Origin: Verrucomicrobiota bacterium
GTDB taxonomy: Bacteria > Verrucomicrobiota > Verrucomicrobiia > Limisphaerales > JAHEOI01
Assembly (NCBI GenBank): GCA_018610125.1
Contig: JAHEOI010000350.1
Span: 1 to 16,676, forward strand
Length of the DNA: 16,676 nucleotides
Direction of reading: 5' to 3'
Under the pieces are notes generated by a model, which had not been told where the DNA came from, searched no databases, and was given only the letters and a program-made list of their open reading frames with translations. Shown piece by piece: positions 1 to 8,430 of the stretch (its first letter is position 1; every line of letters starts with the position of its first letter). The position numbers and the translations under genes are program-made.

Positions 1-82
1 ACGGTTCATCAGAACCGCCTGTACCCCATAGTAGCTGCGTTGATCTGGAAACGCATCTGCCGTTGAAAAAAGGTAGAAAAGT

Positions 83-108
83 GGGGGGTCGGGAGAACGT
101 CCCTATCA
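83..108. repeat. Dispersed REP-like repeat, family A, copy 1
   Basis: A GC-rich stretch ending in GTCCCTATCA. The same right-hand end, preceded by a TCGGGA-like core, occurs at 5200-5226 and 14354-14379, always in non-coding DNA. This copy has a degenerate left arm (a G-run instead of GGACG). It lies just beyond the terminator of the large PA14 gene. Bases 1-82 hold only a short hairpin (CGGTTC/GAACCG, 2-17) and nothing else that I can support. Confidence 0.6.
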
Positions 109-116
109 AAAACCCT

Positions 117-150
117 AAAAAAAGCGCCGGAGGGGCTTTCCCTCCGGCGC
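117..150 (-). terminator. Intrinsic terminator of the large PA14-protein gene
   Basis: Read on the minus strand, a perfect 10-bp GC-rich stem (GCGCCGGAGG paired with CCTCCGGCGC, 124-133 with 141-150) encloses a 7-nt loop and is followed directly by seven U residues (A-run at 117-123 on the plus strand). It lies 35 bp past the stop codon at 186-188. This is a textbook rho-independent terminator and shows that transcription of the minus-strand gene ends here. Confidence 0.88.
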
Positions 151-185
151 CGGCCCAATGCTTCGTTTGCTCTGTAACGCTCTGG

Positions 186-3100
186 TTATTGAACGAGCCT
201 TATGAACAATTGTGCTTGGTCCGCGATTGAGAACGTTGCTTCACCATCCTGGTTGTCAGAGGAAGCATCTTCCCACGGGCCTCCGACGGACGGCGCGGTT
301 TGCAGTGTGCCCGGGCCCTCCCAGGTCACAGTAAACGTTCCGTCGGCAACGCTGAAGGAGAGCTCCGGAGCCGGGGCGGCCACTTGAGCATCCCCATAGC
401 TGCGGAACTGGGTGAATATGGTATCGCCTTCGTCGTTGTCGTGAGAGGTCGACGCCATTCCGACCAGCAACGTCTCTTCAAGGTCGTCCCGTGTGATTTG
501 GTCCATCTGGGTCCAATTGCGCCCATCGGTGCTTCGGAAGGCGGTGAAGGTTTGACCTTCCCGCTTCAAGCGCAGCCAGGCATTGGGCAGCGGAACGCCT
601 TCGCTCTGGTCATTTGAGCCGCCCCAGCGTTGTGACGAGGCATCCGTTTCCACGCGCTCTTGCATCGAGTAGATGTTCTCGCCGGTGGGCGGTGTGATGA
701 TGTTCATGACATGGCGGCTTCCGGGCTCGGTATTGACGCGGGCCATAAGCCCGGACTTGGCCCATGTGCTGCCGGCCATCGTCATCTCTTGAATCCGGAC
801 GGCTTTGTCGAAGTCGCCGGAGATCTCTTCGTAGACGAAGTGCATGGCATCGTCTTCGTTCCAGATGTCGCTGCCGCCGGCGACGACATCATAATTGCCA
901 TCACCAAGGTGGGTGGCCGATCCGGGCTCGAGCGGATCGCCTCCCTCCATGCCGATGTCGAAGCCGACAGCGCCATGTTGGAGTGGCGACGTGGTGCCTT
1001 GCACCTCGGTGGTTGGCGCACTGAGGCCGAACTTGTCCTGAACCCCTTCGACTGTGAGGTTGAACCCTTCTTCGACGGGGTTTTCGGTTTCAAGAACGAC
1101 GCTTGTGCCCGATTCGTCCAAGGTGGCGCCGGTTATCGTGACGCCCGGGATGGAGTAGTTGTCCGTGTTGGTGGCGGTTTCCTCCGTGACCACCGAATCA
1201 AAGACCACACCGATTCGGTTTTGGCCGCTGAAAGTCCCGGACGATACGACTTGAGGCGCCACATCCCCCACGGCAACCTCGATTGAGGTGCTTGTGGAAC
1301 GTTCCAGCTCATCTTCAACCTCGGCGCGCAATGTCTGCTTGCCGGTTGAAGCGGCCCACGTCACCGAGAAGGGACTGCTCGACGCCTCGCCGATCATTTC
1401 GTCCCCTGCGAAGAATTGGACGTTTTGGATCACCGTGTCGCCCAGGTCACTGAACTCGACCGTTACCTCGACATCGCCGGGCTCGAGGGTTGCCAGATTC
1501 TGAGGTGTGCTGAAGCTGACATCCCATGGGGGCGCCACCGTGGAGGTCGGGACGGTTGCCATTAAGTTTTCGCCCGTAATGCGCGAGGGCGAGCCATTTT
1601 CCTGCGGCTCTTGTCCCGGGGCTTGCCAGGTCACTTCCATACCATCGCCGCCGCCGCCTTCGGCAAAGACAGCTTCCACATAAACCGGCTCGCCTTCGTT
1701 CAGGGTGATCGGATCCGAAATGTTTTCCGGATCGGACGCACTGCGCCGGTCGGTCCCGGTCCAATTCCGCGCACCGTTCCACTGGGGCTCGTTGGCGATC
1801 TGGGTTGCATTGGCCGGATCCTCGTCAGTGCTTAGCCACAACTGCGAGACGTCATCCGAGCTGAGGTAGAAGGTGTAATCGCCGCTCTGGGGTGGTACCA
1901 GCCAGCCGCGCATGATCGCATGGTATCCGTCTGCGACATCGCGTCCGCTTTCGAAGATATCGACGAACGTGCTGCTTGATCCCGGATCCTCGCCCAAAGG
2001 AGCGAATCCTTCCGGGACCTCACCCGGGTTGTCGCGATCCGGGGGTGCCGTGTAGAAATCGGTATCGAGATCCGCTCCCGAGACTCCGGGATAGAAGTAC
2101 CGATGCAAGGCACCGGGACCGGTGGTCCATGAGATGTAGGCGACCGTCGCTCCCGAAGTGGTATTGGGGTCGGACGCGGTATCGGCGACACCGTCGACCG
2201 TGATCGTGTACCGGGTTGCGCCCTCCTGGACCTCGGTCGTCAATTCAACGGTTTGGTTGTCGTCGGCCAGCGTTGCGCTGTCGACATCCAATGCCGGATC
2301 GAACGAGTAGTTCGACGTCTCTTCCGCTGTGTCGGCGGTTACCTCTTCGCTGAAGGTGAGCTGAACGCCCGACAGAATCGCCGACTCCGAGGCGCCAAAG
2401 ACGGCTTCGGCATTCGTGATTTCCGGTGCTGTTGTATCACGCTCCACGGTCAGCGTAGCGGTCTCACTCGTCGCCTCGCTGAACCGATTGCTTACCCGAA
2501 CACTCACCTCGGCTTGATCCCGATCCAGGGAGACATCGGTGAGCTCCAACGTGCTTCCGGCAGCGTCATCGATGGTCTCGCCTCCGACCGTCCATTCGAA
2601 GCTCCGAGGCCGTGCTCCCTCGGCTGTGACACTGAAGCTCACGTTATTGCCCTCGGTAATGGTCGCGTCTTGCGGCTGCTCGACGATCTGCACCGGACCG
2701 ACTTCGGTGCGGATGTTGGCGGTCTCGAAGTGGTTTTGAATCTGCTCCTGAGACAGCACCGAATTGTAATGGGCGAACTCATCGATCACCCCGTTAAAGT
2801 TCACCGTGTTGGCGAGATCGGTGTGAGTCAAGTCGGCGACTTCGCCGATGTCAACGTCGCCTCCATGGTTGTAAAGCAAGCCCACACCGGTCGTTTCGTC
2901 GACCAGCTCGCCGTTGAGGTAGAGCTTAAGCGTGCCGCTAAGGTCATCGTTTTCGACGCCATCCATTACGCCGACCACATGGACGACATCGCCGGCCTGG
3001 ATATTGCCTCCGCCGACAAAGACGGCCTCGCCGGAGGATCCGGAGCCCCAGTCGTCGCCGACGCCGTCCTCGGTCGCGTTATTCCAGGCATTCATGAAGA

Positions 3101-4703
3101 GCTCATTGCCGATGAGGTAGAAGCCGATGCCTCGGGTGCCGCCCCCTTGTTCCCAGAAGCCTTGAGCGGTGTCCGAGCCGAGGATCTCCTCCGGCTTGAT
3201 CCAGAATTCAATCGTCTTCTCCTGATACGGTCCGCCGACATTGACATCACCGCCATTTGGGATATCGACGTTTGCCCCTTCGGAGAAGCGAGCTGCCGGA
3301 TTGCCGGTCGCGTTGCGAACCAGTGTCTCGGCGCCCAGCGTCACACCGCTATAACTGCCGTTTGCGGTCGCCTGGTCATCCTCACCCGTGACCTGACTGG
3401 CTGCTGTCCCACCGGAGGTCTCGCCAAGGCGCCAAAAGCGCACCGCTCCGGCATCTGTGATGAGGGTGCTGTAGTCCGCTACGTCGCCGCCGCCGAAACT
3501 GAAATCGCGAGTGGTCGGATTCGGCTCAATGGCATTCGCTGTCGCGGCTCGATCTTCGAGGTCGCTGATTTCGATCGTATGGTCGCTAAGCTCGGCGAAG
3601 CCGACGCCGCTGGTATTGACTCGCACGGTGTCATTGCCCTCGAGAAATTCGACCGAGTCGATGCCGATATCCCCATCATCGATGGCGTAGTTGTCGGCAT
3701 TGAGGGCGCTCTCCTCCGACATTGCTTCGGAGAACTGGACGGTGACCCCGTTGGGATTGCCGCGTGGGTCGACTGAGACGACCGTCGGTGCCGTCGTGTC
3801 CTGGTTGACCGTCAGGGTCGCTTCGGCCTCGGCTTCGCCTTCGGAGTTCGACACTGTCACCGCTACAGTGGTTCCATCTTGCTCCAGGGCGACATCCTCC
3901 AGGGTGATAAACGGATTATTTGGGGCATCGACGCTTTCACCGCCCACGGTCCATTCGTACGTGAGCGGCTGGGCGCCGTTGACACCGACACTGAACGTTG
4001 CGGATTGGCGCTCGGTGATCGTCACCGATTCGGGTGCGACCGTAATCTCAGGCGCGCCTTCGGTGGCAAACTCCTGCACAAACTGCGCTTCGATCAACTT
4101 GGGTCCGGGCTGACCGGGCCCGTCCCAGCCGACTTGGAACCAGTCGCCGCCGGTTGCCTCTTTATGGAGCATCCGGAAGTAGTAGGGGGTGCCGGGCTCG
4201 AGCTGGAGTCGCTCTGAACTGCGGTCTTCGTCATCGAGAAAGGAATTGCAACAGTCCGGCTCCTCCGCGATGACCTCACTCCCGGAAGGGTCGGGTCCGT
4301 TGGGATTGAGCTCCAATCGGGAGGCATCATCACTCCGCACAAAAAACTTCCACTGCCCGGCTTCGGGGACGTAAATGAAGCCTTCGGTTGAGGTGCCATA
4401 GTTATCGCCGAAATTGTCTTCCTCACTAAAGCTCGGCGGGAATTGGAGCCCTTGATTCAAGAAGGGCAATTGAAAGCCGGCCACACTGTCTCCGGAGCCC
4501 AGTCCCGGGCTATCGGGGAATTGTGGGTCGTCGGTTAAATCGGAGACGGCTTCGCCTTCGATGGCGCTTCCTGTTCCGGGCCCCAGATTACCGAAGAATT
4601 CGAATGCCGCGCGCCCCGCATGGCTTGTTTGCAGACCCAGGCCAAGGCATAGGGTCACGGCAAACGTCCCTAGCAATGGTCTTGTTATCGGTATTATCCT
4701 CAT
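186..4703 (-). CDS. Giant secreted PA14 / Ig-like / LamG multidomain protein
   Basis: A 1505-residue exported protein. The ATG at 4703 is preferred over the longer frame (to 4838) because GGAGG lies 10 nt upstream and a classic signal peptide follows (about residues 1-29, ending SHA|G). Approximate domain order: PA14-like 30-210 (RSDD, GGDWFQVGW), Ig-like 217-300, SbsA/Big-type Ig-like 303-404, LamG/concanavalin-like 407-661 (EFWIKPEE, LYLNGE, GVIDEFAHY), Ig-like 668-755, Ig-like 757-850, second PA14 858-1049 (FYLSSDD), Ig-like 1056-1143, Ig-like 1143-1235, a beta-sandwich of DUF1349/LamG type 1240-1436 (KSGLMAR, STDGRNW), and a C-terminal module (GPW, LFIRLVQ) as in many verrucomicrobial exported proteins. 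No catalytic domain is visible. PA14 and LamG folds generally bind carbohydrates, so a surface or matrix polysaccharide role is inferred. It is paralogous to the gene at 15613. Function unproven; domain calls are from motif reading. Confidence 0.9.
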   Translation of the reverse strand: MRIIPITRPLLGTFAVTLCLGLGLQTSHAGRAAFEFFGNLGPGTGSAIEGEAVSDLTDDPQFPDSPGLGSGDSVAGFQLPFLNQGLQFPPSFSEEDNFGDNYGTSTEGFIYVPEAGQWKFFVRSDDASRLELNPNGPDPSGSEVIAEEPDCCNSFLDDEDRSSERLQLEPGTPYYFRMLHKEATGGDWFQVGWDGPGQPGPKLIEAQFVQEFATEGAPEITVAPESVTITERQSATFSVGVNGAQPLTYEWTVGGESVDAPNNPFITLEDVALEQDGTTVAVTVSNSEGEAEAEATLTVNQDTTAPTVVSVDPRGNPNGVTVQFSEAMSEESALNADNYAIDDGDIGIDSVEFLEGNDTVRVNTSGVGFAELSDHTIEISDLEDRAATANAIEPNPTTRDFSFGGGDVADYSTLITDAGAVRFWRLGETSGGTAASQVTGEDDQATANGSYSGVTLGAETLVRNATGNPAARFSEGANVDIPNGGDVNVGGPYQEKTIEFWIKPEEILGSDTAQGFWEQGGGTRGIGFYLIGNELFMNAWNNATEDGVGDDWGSGSSGEAVFVGGGNIQAGDVVHVVGVMDGVENDDLSGTLKLYLNGELVDETTGVGLLYNHGGDVDIGEVADLTHTDLANTVNFNGVIDEFAHYNSVLSQEQIQNHFETANIRTEVGPVQIVEQPQDATITEGNNVSFSVTAEGARPRSFEWTVGGETIDDAAGSTLELTDVSLDRDQAEVSVRVSNRFSEATSETATLTVERDTTAPEITNAEAVFGASESAILSGVQLTFSEEVTADTAEETSNYSFDPALDVDSATLADDNQTVELTTEVQEGATRYTITVDGVADTASDPNTTSGATVAYISWTTGPGALHRYFYPGVSGADLDTDFYTAPPDRDNPGEVPEGFAPLGEDPGSSSTFVDIFESGRDVADGYHAIMRGWLVPPQSGDYTFYLSSDDVSQLWLSTDEDPANATQIANEPQWNGARNWTGTDRRSASDPENISDPITLNEGEPVYVEAVFAEGGGGDGMEVTWQAPGQEPQENGSPSRITGENLMATVPTSTVAPPWDVSFSTPQNLATLEPGDVEVTVEFSDLGDTVIQNVQFFAGDEMIGEASSSPFSVTWAASTGKQTLRAEVEDELERSTSTSIEVAVGDVAPQVVSSGTFSGQNRIGVVFDSVVTEETATNTDNYSIPGVTITGATLDESGTSVVLETENPVEEGFNLTVEGVQDKFGLSAPTTEVQGTTSPLQHGAVGFDIGMEGGDPLEPGSATHLGDGNYDVVAGGSDIWNEDDAMHFVYEEISGDFDKAVRIQEMTMAGSTWAKSGLMARVNTEPGSRHVMNIITPPTGENIYSMQERVETDASSQRWGGSNDQSEGVPLPNAWLRLKREGQTFTAFRSTDGRNWTQMDQITRDDLEETLLVGMASTSHDNDEGDTIFTQFRSYGDAQVAAPAPELSFSVADGTFTVTWEGPGTLQTAPSVGGPWEDASSDNQDGEATFSIADQAQLFIRLVQ

Positions 4704-4713
4704 ATTGATTTTT

Positions 4714-4718
4714 CCTCC
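4714..4718 (-). promoter_or_regulatory. Shine-Dalgarno site fixing the PA14 gene start
   Basis: GGAGG on the minus strand, 10 nt before the ATG at 4703. No comparable site precedes the more upstream in-frame ATG at 4838, whose extra 45 residues do not look like a signal peptide. Confidence 0.7.
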
Positions 4719-5126
4719 ACAATCCGCAAAGCCTTCAAGCGTCTTTGGGATTGAATTCCTGGAATTGGTTTCGTTTGGGATTACTTTGAACTGGTTGTTC
4801 TCCACCGCGAAGGCTGGGAATCCAGTTCGGATTCTCACGGCCTCGCGTATTCAAAACAGTGACCTGCGTCGGCGATAGGCGCGAAGCTCTCCTCAGGCGG
4901 CTGAATAGGACACCGAGAACACGCCTCGCCTTTGGGTGCGGGCGATACTACAAACTGTATCCTATCCCATAGCCTGGGGAATCAATGCAACATTGCGCCT
5001 ATCCCCCTCAGGTTTTTGTTTGTGAATTTGCGATGATTAAACCAAGACGATTCTTCCTTAGCAAGAAAAAAATTTAAGCGAAGCAGCGCGAAGGAATGGG
5101 AGCAGTCGATTCGTGATTCCGTGATG

Positions 5127-5148
5127 GGGACCTCGTCCCCGAGGTCCC
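5127..5148. repeat. Perfect 9-bp palindrome
   Basis: GGGACCTCG and CGAGGTCCC form a perfect 9-bp stem with a TCCC loop. No U-run follows on either strand, so it is not an intrinsic terminator. It resembles the palindrome at 8382-8407 in having GGGA.../...TCCC ends, and is best read as a REP-like element. Confidence 0.6.
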
Positions 5149-5199
5149 ATATTGGCGTTGTGCGAGGTGGGGGCGCAGAAAGGGAAGAAAGAGAGAAAT

Positions 5200-5226
5200 G
5201 GGACGTCCGGGAGAGTGTCCCTATCA
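5200..5226. repeat. Dispersed REP-like repeat, family A, copy 2
   Basis: GGGACGTCCGGGAG followed by AGTGTCCCTATCA. GGGAC can pair with GTCCC. It shares its right end (GTCCCTATCA) with copies at 83-108 and 14354-14379. Confidence 0.65.
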
Positions 5227-5336
5227 GTATAAGGGAGCCGTAAAAAAAACCTTCTCCCTTTTCCCTTCCGCGGAGCGGAAAATGAGCGAGGCGTAGACAG
5301 GAAGCGTTGGGTGCGGCCAAAGCTCTTGTTTAGCCG

Positions 5337-5370
5337 CATGCTTCGAATGGTCTGACGCAACGCCTCGCTA
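5337..5370. repeat. 34-bp direct repeat, family C, copy 1
   Basis: This 34-bp sequence ends ACGCCTCGCTA and matches 5518-5551 with a single mismatch (T/C at the sixth base). The copies are 181 bp apart with the hairpin cluster between them. On the minus strand each begins TAGCGAGGCGTTG. Confidence 0.85.
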
Positions 5371-5419
5371 GCGGCCTTGAAAGGCGGAGATTCGTTGAGG
5401 ATGAGTCAAGTTTTAGAAT

Positions 5420-5506
5420 GCCTTCGCACAGGCGAAGGCGCGGACCGCAGCGGAGTGCGGTCCCTACCGCAACAGCGGTGGTAGGGTCGGCAGCCCCCTG
5501 CTGACC
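5420..5506. repeat. Cluster of GC-rich hairpins downstream of ppc
   Basis: Consecutive stem-loops: GCCTTCGC/GCGAAGGC (5420-5439, 4-nt loop), GGACCGCA/TGCGGTCC (5442-5463, 6-nt loop), CCCTACC/GGTAGGG (about 5462-5486), and GGTCGGCAG/CTGCTGACC (5485-5506, one G-T pair). The 27 bp at 5480-5506 match the reverse complement of 14402-14428 at 25 of 27 positions (family B). They lie about 40-130 bp past the ppc stop and could act as processing barriers or weak terminators, but no U-run follows. Confidence 0.65.
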
Positions 5507-5517
5507 TTGATCGCACT

Positions 5518-5551
5518 CATGCCTCGAATGGTCTGACGCAACGCCTCGCTA
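5518..5551. repeat. 34-bp direct repeat, family C, copy 2, overlapping the ppc stop
   Basis: Second copy of the repeat at 5337-5370. On the minus strand its first three bases, TAG (5551-5549), are the stop codon of ppc, so the repeat begins exactly at the gene end. Confidence 0.85.
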
Positions 5552-8374
5552 CCCGGTATTCTTAAGACCGGAGGCGATGCCATTGATGGTAAGGAAAATG
5601 GTGTCGCGGAGCGGTTTGGCTTCGGGATGTTCCCGGTCGTAAGGCAATGACCGGAGCCGCCTAAGGAGTCCGACTTGAATGAAATGGAGTGGGTCGACAT
5701 AAGGGTCACGCTGACGGACGGAGCTTTGCAAGAGCGGCTGGTTGTCCAGGAGCCGGTGTTGGCGCGTGACCCGCAGGACCCAATGACAAGTGCGATCGAA
5801 AGCGGCTTCGATTTGACCGAAGATGTTTTCACGGACATCGGCGTCGTTAACGAGATTGGCATAGAGCCGAGCGATCCGCATATCGGCTTGAGCCAGCGAG
5901 ATTTGGGCATTGTCGAGCAATACCTGAAAAAAGGGCCAGTCGTCGTACATCTCTTGGAGGCGTTGGAAGCCTTCGGGCTCCGAGCCGTAGCTTTCGAGGG
6001 CTTCTCCGAGCCCATACCAGCCCGGGAGCACGTGGCGGCTCTGAATCCAACTGAACACCCATGGGATGGCGCGGAGGTTTTCGAAGTCGGCTTTGGCGCC
6101 CCGGCGGGCCGGGCGACTTCCAAGGCGCATTTGATTGATTTCATTAATCGGGGTTGCCTGTTGCCAATACTCGAGGAAATCCGGGGTCTCGTAGATTAAC
6201 CTGGCATAGGTCCGATAGGAGACCGCGGCAAGGTGGTTCATTGTTTCACGCCACGCCGGTTTGGGCCGGGGCGTTTCGCTCTTTCCAGGCTCGACACTCG
6301 ACAACAGGACCGCATGGATTACCTGTTCAAGGTGGCGTTTGGCAATGGCGGGATGGCCGTAACGGGCATCAATGACTTCGCCCTGCTCGGTAATGCGAAT
6401 TCGGCCATCGATTGATCCCGGGGGTTGCGCCAGAATGGCGCGATTTGCCGGTCCGCCTCCACGGGCGACCGTCCCACCTCGGCCATGGAAAAGTGTCATC
6501 GTGACCTCATGTTTGCGGCATATCTCGGTTAACGATTCCTGCGCTTTATAGAGCTCCCAGTTCGCGGCCATGTAACCGGCATCCTTGTTGCTGTCCGAGT
6601 AGCCGATCATGATGGTCTGCTTTCGACCGGTGCGGTTGAGATGGCGCTTATAAGCCGGCTGTTGGAAGAGGCTCTCCATGACCGCCGAAGCCGTGCGTAA
6701 GTCTTCCTGGGTTTCAAACAAGGGAGCAAACGTCAGGCCTTCCTCTTGAGCCGACTCATTCAGACAGAGTCCATGCCACTTTGCCAAGAGAAGCGGCGCG
6801 AGGAGGTCTTCTGTCCCGTGGGTCATACTCACGATATAGGGCCCAAGGATATCGCGTTCATAGTAATGAAAGACCCGGCCAAGGATTCGAAAGAGCTCCA
6901 AGGTTTCTCGGGCTTCGGCCGAAAGGCCTTGAAGCGAGTCAAGATCGGGTGCCGGGCGTTCCAACCGATCCTCCAGCACCCTGGAGCGTTCGCTCGCCTC
7001 CAGGTGTTGAAAGTCAGTGTGTAGCTCCAGCTTTCGAAAGAGCTCATCGATGACAGCCGTGTGCTGTTGGCTGTGCTGGCGGATGTCCAAGCGGGCGACG
7101 TGTAGCCCAAAGACCTCGGCCTGCTTGCGCATACGTGCCAGGAGATCATTCGCAAGCTCATGCAAGCCTCCATGCCGCAGCGCGTTATCCATGAAATTGA
7201 GCGGCTTAAGGACATCCTCGGTGGTCCTTAGACGCGACGGGAGGTTGCTCTTGCCCTGCAAGCGGGCCTTCATGTCTCCTTGTGAGGCCTCACCCAGATC
7301 TTCGGCGAGCGCGGCTGCCCAGAGCCGGAAAGGCTCGTGCGGATACCGTTTTCGCAAAAACGCAAAATGCGACGATCGGGCTTGGGTGTCGGGCAGTTCG
7401 CTGGAAAAGTCGTGTGGGATCGAGGTAAGCTGGTCCGAGACGCTGAGGGAGCGATCCAATTGGGTCGAGGCTGTGCGATAGCGACCGATCGCCAAGCCGC
7501 GATGGAGACGTAGGGTTTCAGCAGTCACGTCTGCGGTGACATAAGGATTCCCGTCACGGTCACCCCCGATCCAAGAGCCGAACGTGAGGAAGCGTTCCGG
7601 CGGATTGACATTGGGATAATGCTCGGCCAATCCCCGAGCCAATTGCTCGTAAACGTCCGGGATGACATCCCAGAGTGTCGTGTCCATGTAGTAAAGCCCT
7701 GTCTTGACCTCGTCCGTGACGGTAATCTGGTCGGACCGGGTGCGGTCCGTGAGCCAGAGAGAAGTGATTTCCGCTCGCATTTGGGCCATTAGCTTCTCCC
7801 GTTCGGAGGGAACCAGATCGCGTACGTGCAGCTCGGTCAGGGCATTTGAGATTCGATGCAGCTTCGAAAGGATTGTCCGTCGCTTGGCCTGAGTCGGATG
7901 CGCCGTCAAGACCAATTCGATCTTCAGCCGTTCCAGGAGCTTTCCCATTTCATAATCGTCGACTCCCCGGTGACTTAATCGCTTGATGGCATCGGGAACA
8001 GATCCCTTTAAAGGCTCGGGATGGTTGGCGCTTTCCTGCTCTCGAAGAATACGGACCTGATTCTGCTCCTCGGCCAAATTAACCAGCTCGAAATAGACCG
8101 TGAAGCTCCGGGCCACCATTTCCGCCTGCCTGACCGTGAGGCCGTCCACAATCTCTTCAAGCCGTTGATCGATGCTCGGATTGTTCTCGGCACGCCTGGC
8201 TTTGGTGAGCGCTCGGAATCGCTCTTCGAGCTCGAAGATATCGATGCCGGCATGGCGACGAATCACACGGCCGAGGATGTCGCCAAGCATGTGGATGTCT
8301 TCACTGAGCGATCGGAGAGGTTCTTGTTCTTCTTGTCGTGGCATAGCTTCAAGTTTGTGCGCCGGATTCACCAT
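5549..8374 (-). CDS. ppc: Phosphoenolpyruvate carboxylase
   Basis: Cytosolic enzyme that carboxylates phosphoenolpyruvate with bicarbonate to oxaloacetate, refilling the TCA cycle. The 941-residue length fits the family. Signatures in order: VLTAHPTQAKRRT with the catalytic His at about 159, GSWIGGDRDGNPYVT near 266-280, MIGYSDSNKDAG near 590, the FHGRGGTVARGGGPA loop near 630-645, RAIPWVFSWIQSRHVLPGW, and the canonical C-terminus ending NTG. The Gln in HPTQ is also found in plant enzymes. Of the four residues that bind the feedback inhibitor aspartate in E. coli, the two arginines and the Asn appear present, but the Lys of FAKAD is Gln here (LAQADM, residue 829). Start is uncertain: ATG at 8374 is the first lying outside a palindromic repeat, ATG at 8344 is also plausible, and neither has a clear ribosome site. 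It lies 53 bp after the co-oriented GGDEF-EAL gene. Confidence 0.97.
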   Translation of the reverse strand: MVNPAHKLEAMPRQEEQEPLRSLSEDIHMLGDILGRVIRRHAGIDIFELEERFRALTKARRAENNPSIDQRLEEIVDGLTVRQAEMVARSFTVYFELVNLAEEQNQVRILREQESANHPEPLKGSVPDAIKRLSHRGVDDYEMGKLLERLKIELVLTAHPTQAKRRTILSKLHRISNALTELHVRDLVPSEREKLMAQMRAEITSLWLTDRTRSDQITVTDEVKTGLYYMDTTLWDVIPDVYEQLARGLAEHYPNVNPPERFLTFGSWIGGDRDGNPYVTADVTAETLRLHRGLAIGRYRTASTQLDRSLSVSDQLTSIPHDFSSELPDTQARSSHFAFLRKRYPHEPFRLWAAALAEDLGEASQGDMKARLQGKSNLPSRLRTTEDVLKPLNFMDNALRHGGLHELANDLLARMRKQAEVFGLHVARLDIRQHSQQHTAVIDELFRKLELHTDFQHLEASERSRVLEDRLERPAPDLDSLQGLSAEARETLELFRILGRVFHYYERDILGPYIVSMTHGTEDLLAPLLLAKWHGLCLNESAQEEGLTFAPLFETQEDLRTASAVMESLFQQPAYKRHLNRTGRKQTIMIGYSDSNKDAGYMAANWELYKAQESLTEICRKHEVTMTLFHGRGGTVARGGGPANRAILAQPPGSIDGRIRITEQGEVIDARYGHPAIAKRHLEQVIHAVLLSSVEPGKSETPRPKPAWRETMNHLAAVSYRTYARLIYETPDFLEYWQQATPINEINQMRLGSRPARRGAKADFENLRAIPWVFSWIQSRHVLPGWYGLGEALESYGSEPEGFQRLQEMYDDWPFFQVLLDNAQISLAQADMRIARLYANLVNDADVRENIFGQIEAAFDRTCHWVLRVTRQHRLLDNQPLLQSSVRQRDPYVDPLHFIQVGLLRRLRSLPYDREHPEAKPLRDTIFLTINGIASGLKNTG

Positions 8375-8381
8375 TGAAAGA

Positions 8382-8407
8382 ATGGGATGTCGAGGACGAC
8401 GTCCCAT
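8382..8407. repeat. Palindrome at the 5' end of ppc
   Basis: An 11-bp inverted repeat with one mismatch (ATGGGATGTCG / CGACGTCCCAT) around an AGGA loop. The most upstream in-frame ATG of ppc (8407) is the end of this palindrome, which argues against using it as the start. It shares the GACGTCCC core with family A but lacks the CTATCA end. Confidence 0.65.
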
Positions 8408-8418
8408 AAGCGCGGCAA

Positions 8419-8430
8419 AACGCCTCGCTA
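8419..8430. repeat. Short family C match overlapping the GGDEF-EAL gene stop
   Basis: AACGCCTCGCTA, identical to the last 12 bp of the 34-bp repeat at 5337 and 5518. On the minus strand it reads TAGCGAGGCGTT, and its TAG (8430-8428) is the stop codon of the upstream gene, as in ppc. Confidence 0.7.

Larger units (their letters stand above)
4704..5548. other. 845-bp non-coding region rich in palindromes
   Basis: No gene is supported between the start of the PA14 gene and the end of ppc. The short frames here change with the repeats and lack domains or ribosome sites. The stretch should hold the promoter of the PA14 gene, but I found no convincing -35/-10 pair. It contains palindromes at 5127-5148, 5266-5280 (TTCCGC GGA GCGGAA) and 5420-5506, a family A repeat at 5200-5226 and a 34-bp direct repeat at 5337 and 5518. 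Confidence 0.7.

Noticed and set aside
2253..3776. 507-codon open frame on the plus strand inside the PA14 gene
   Set aside because: It is antisense to a frame with clear LamG and Ig-like domains, has no domain of its own, and arises from GC-rich codon bias.
5058..5360. Small basic protein gene in the PA14-ppc intergenic region
   Set aside because: Composed of translated palindromic repeats, no start site support; similar peptides appear wherever the repeat occurs.
5464..6144. 226-codon minus-strand frame overlapping the ppc 3' end
   Set aside because: It covers strongly conserved ppc sequence in another frame, and its tail is translated repeat DNA.
7862..7900. HPTQ in place of HPTE at the PEP carboxylase catalytic motif as an anomaly
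   Set aside because: Gln at this position is normal in plant-type PEP carboxylases; the catalytic His and following Arg residues are present.
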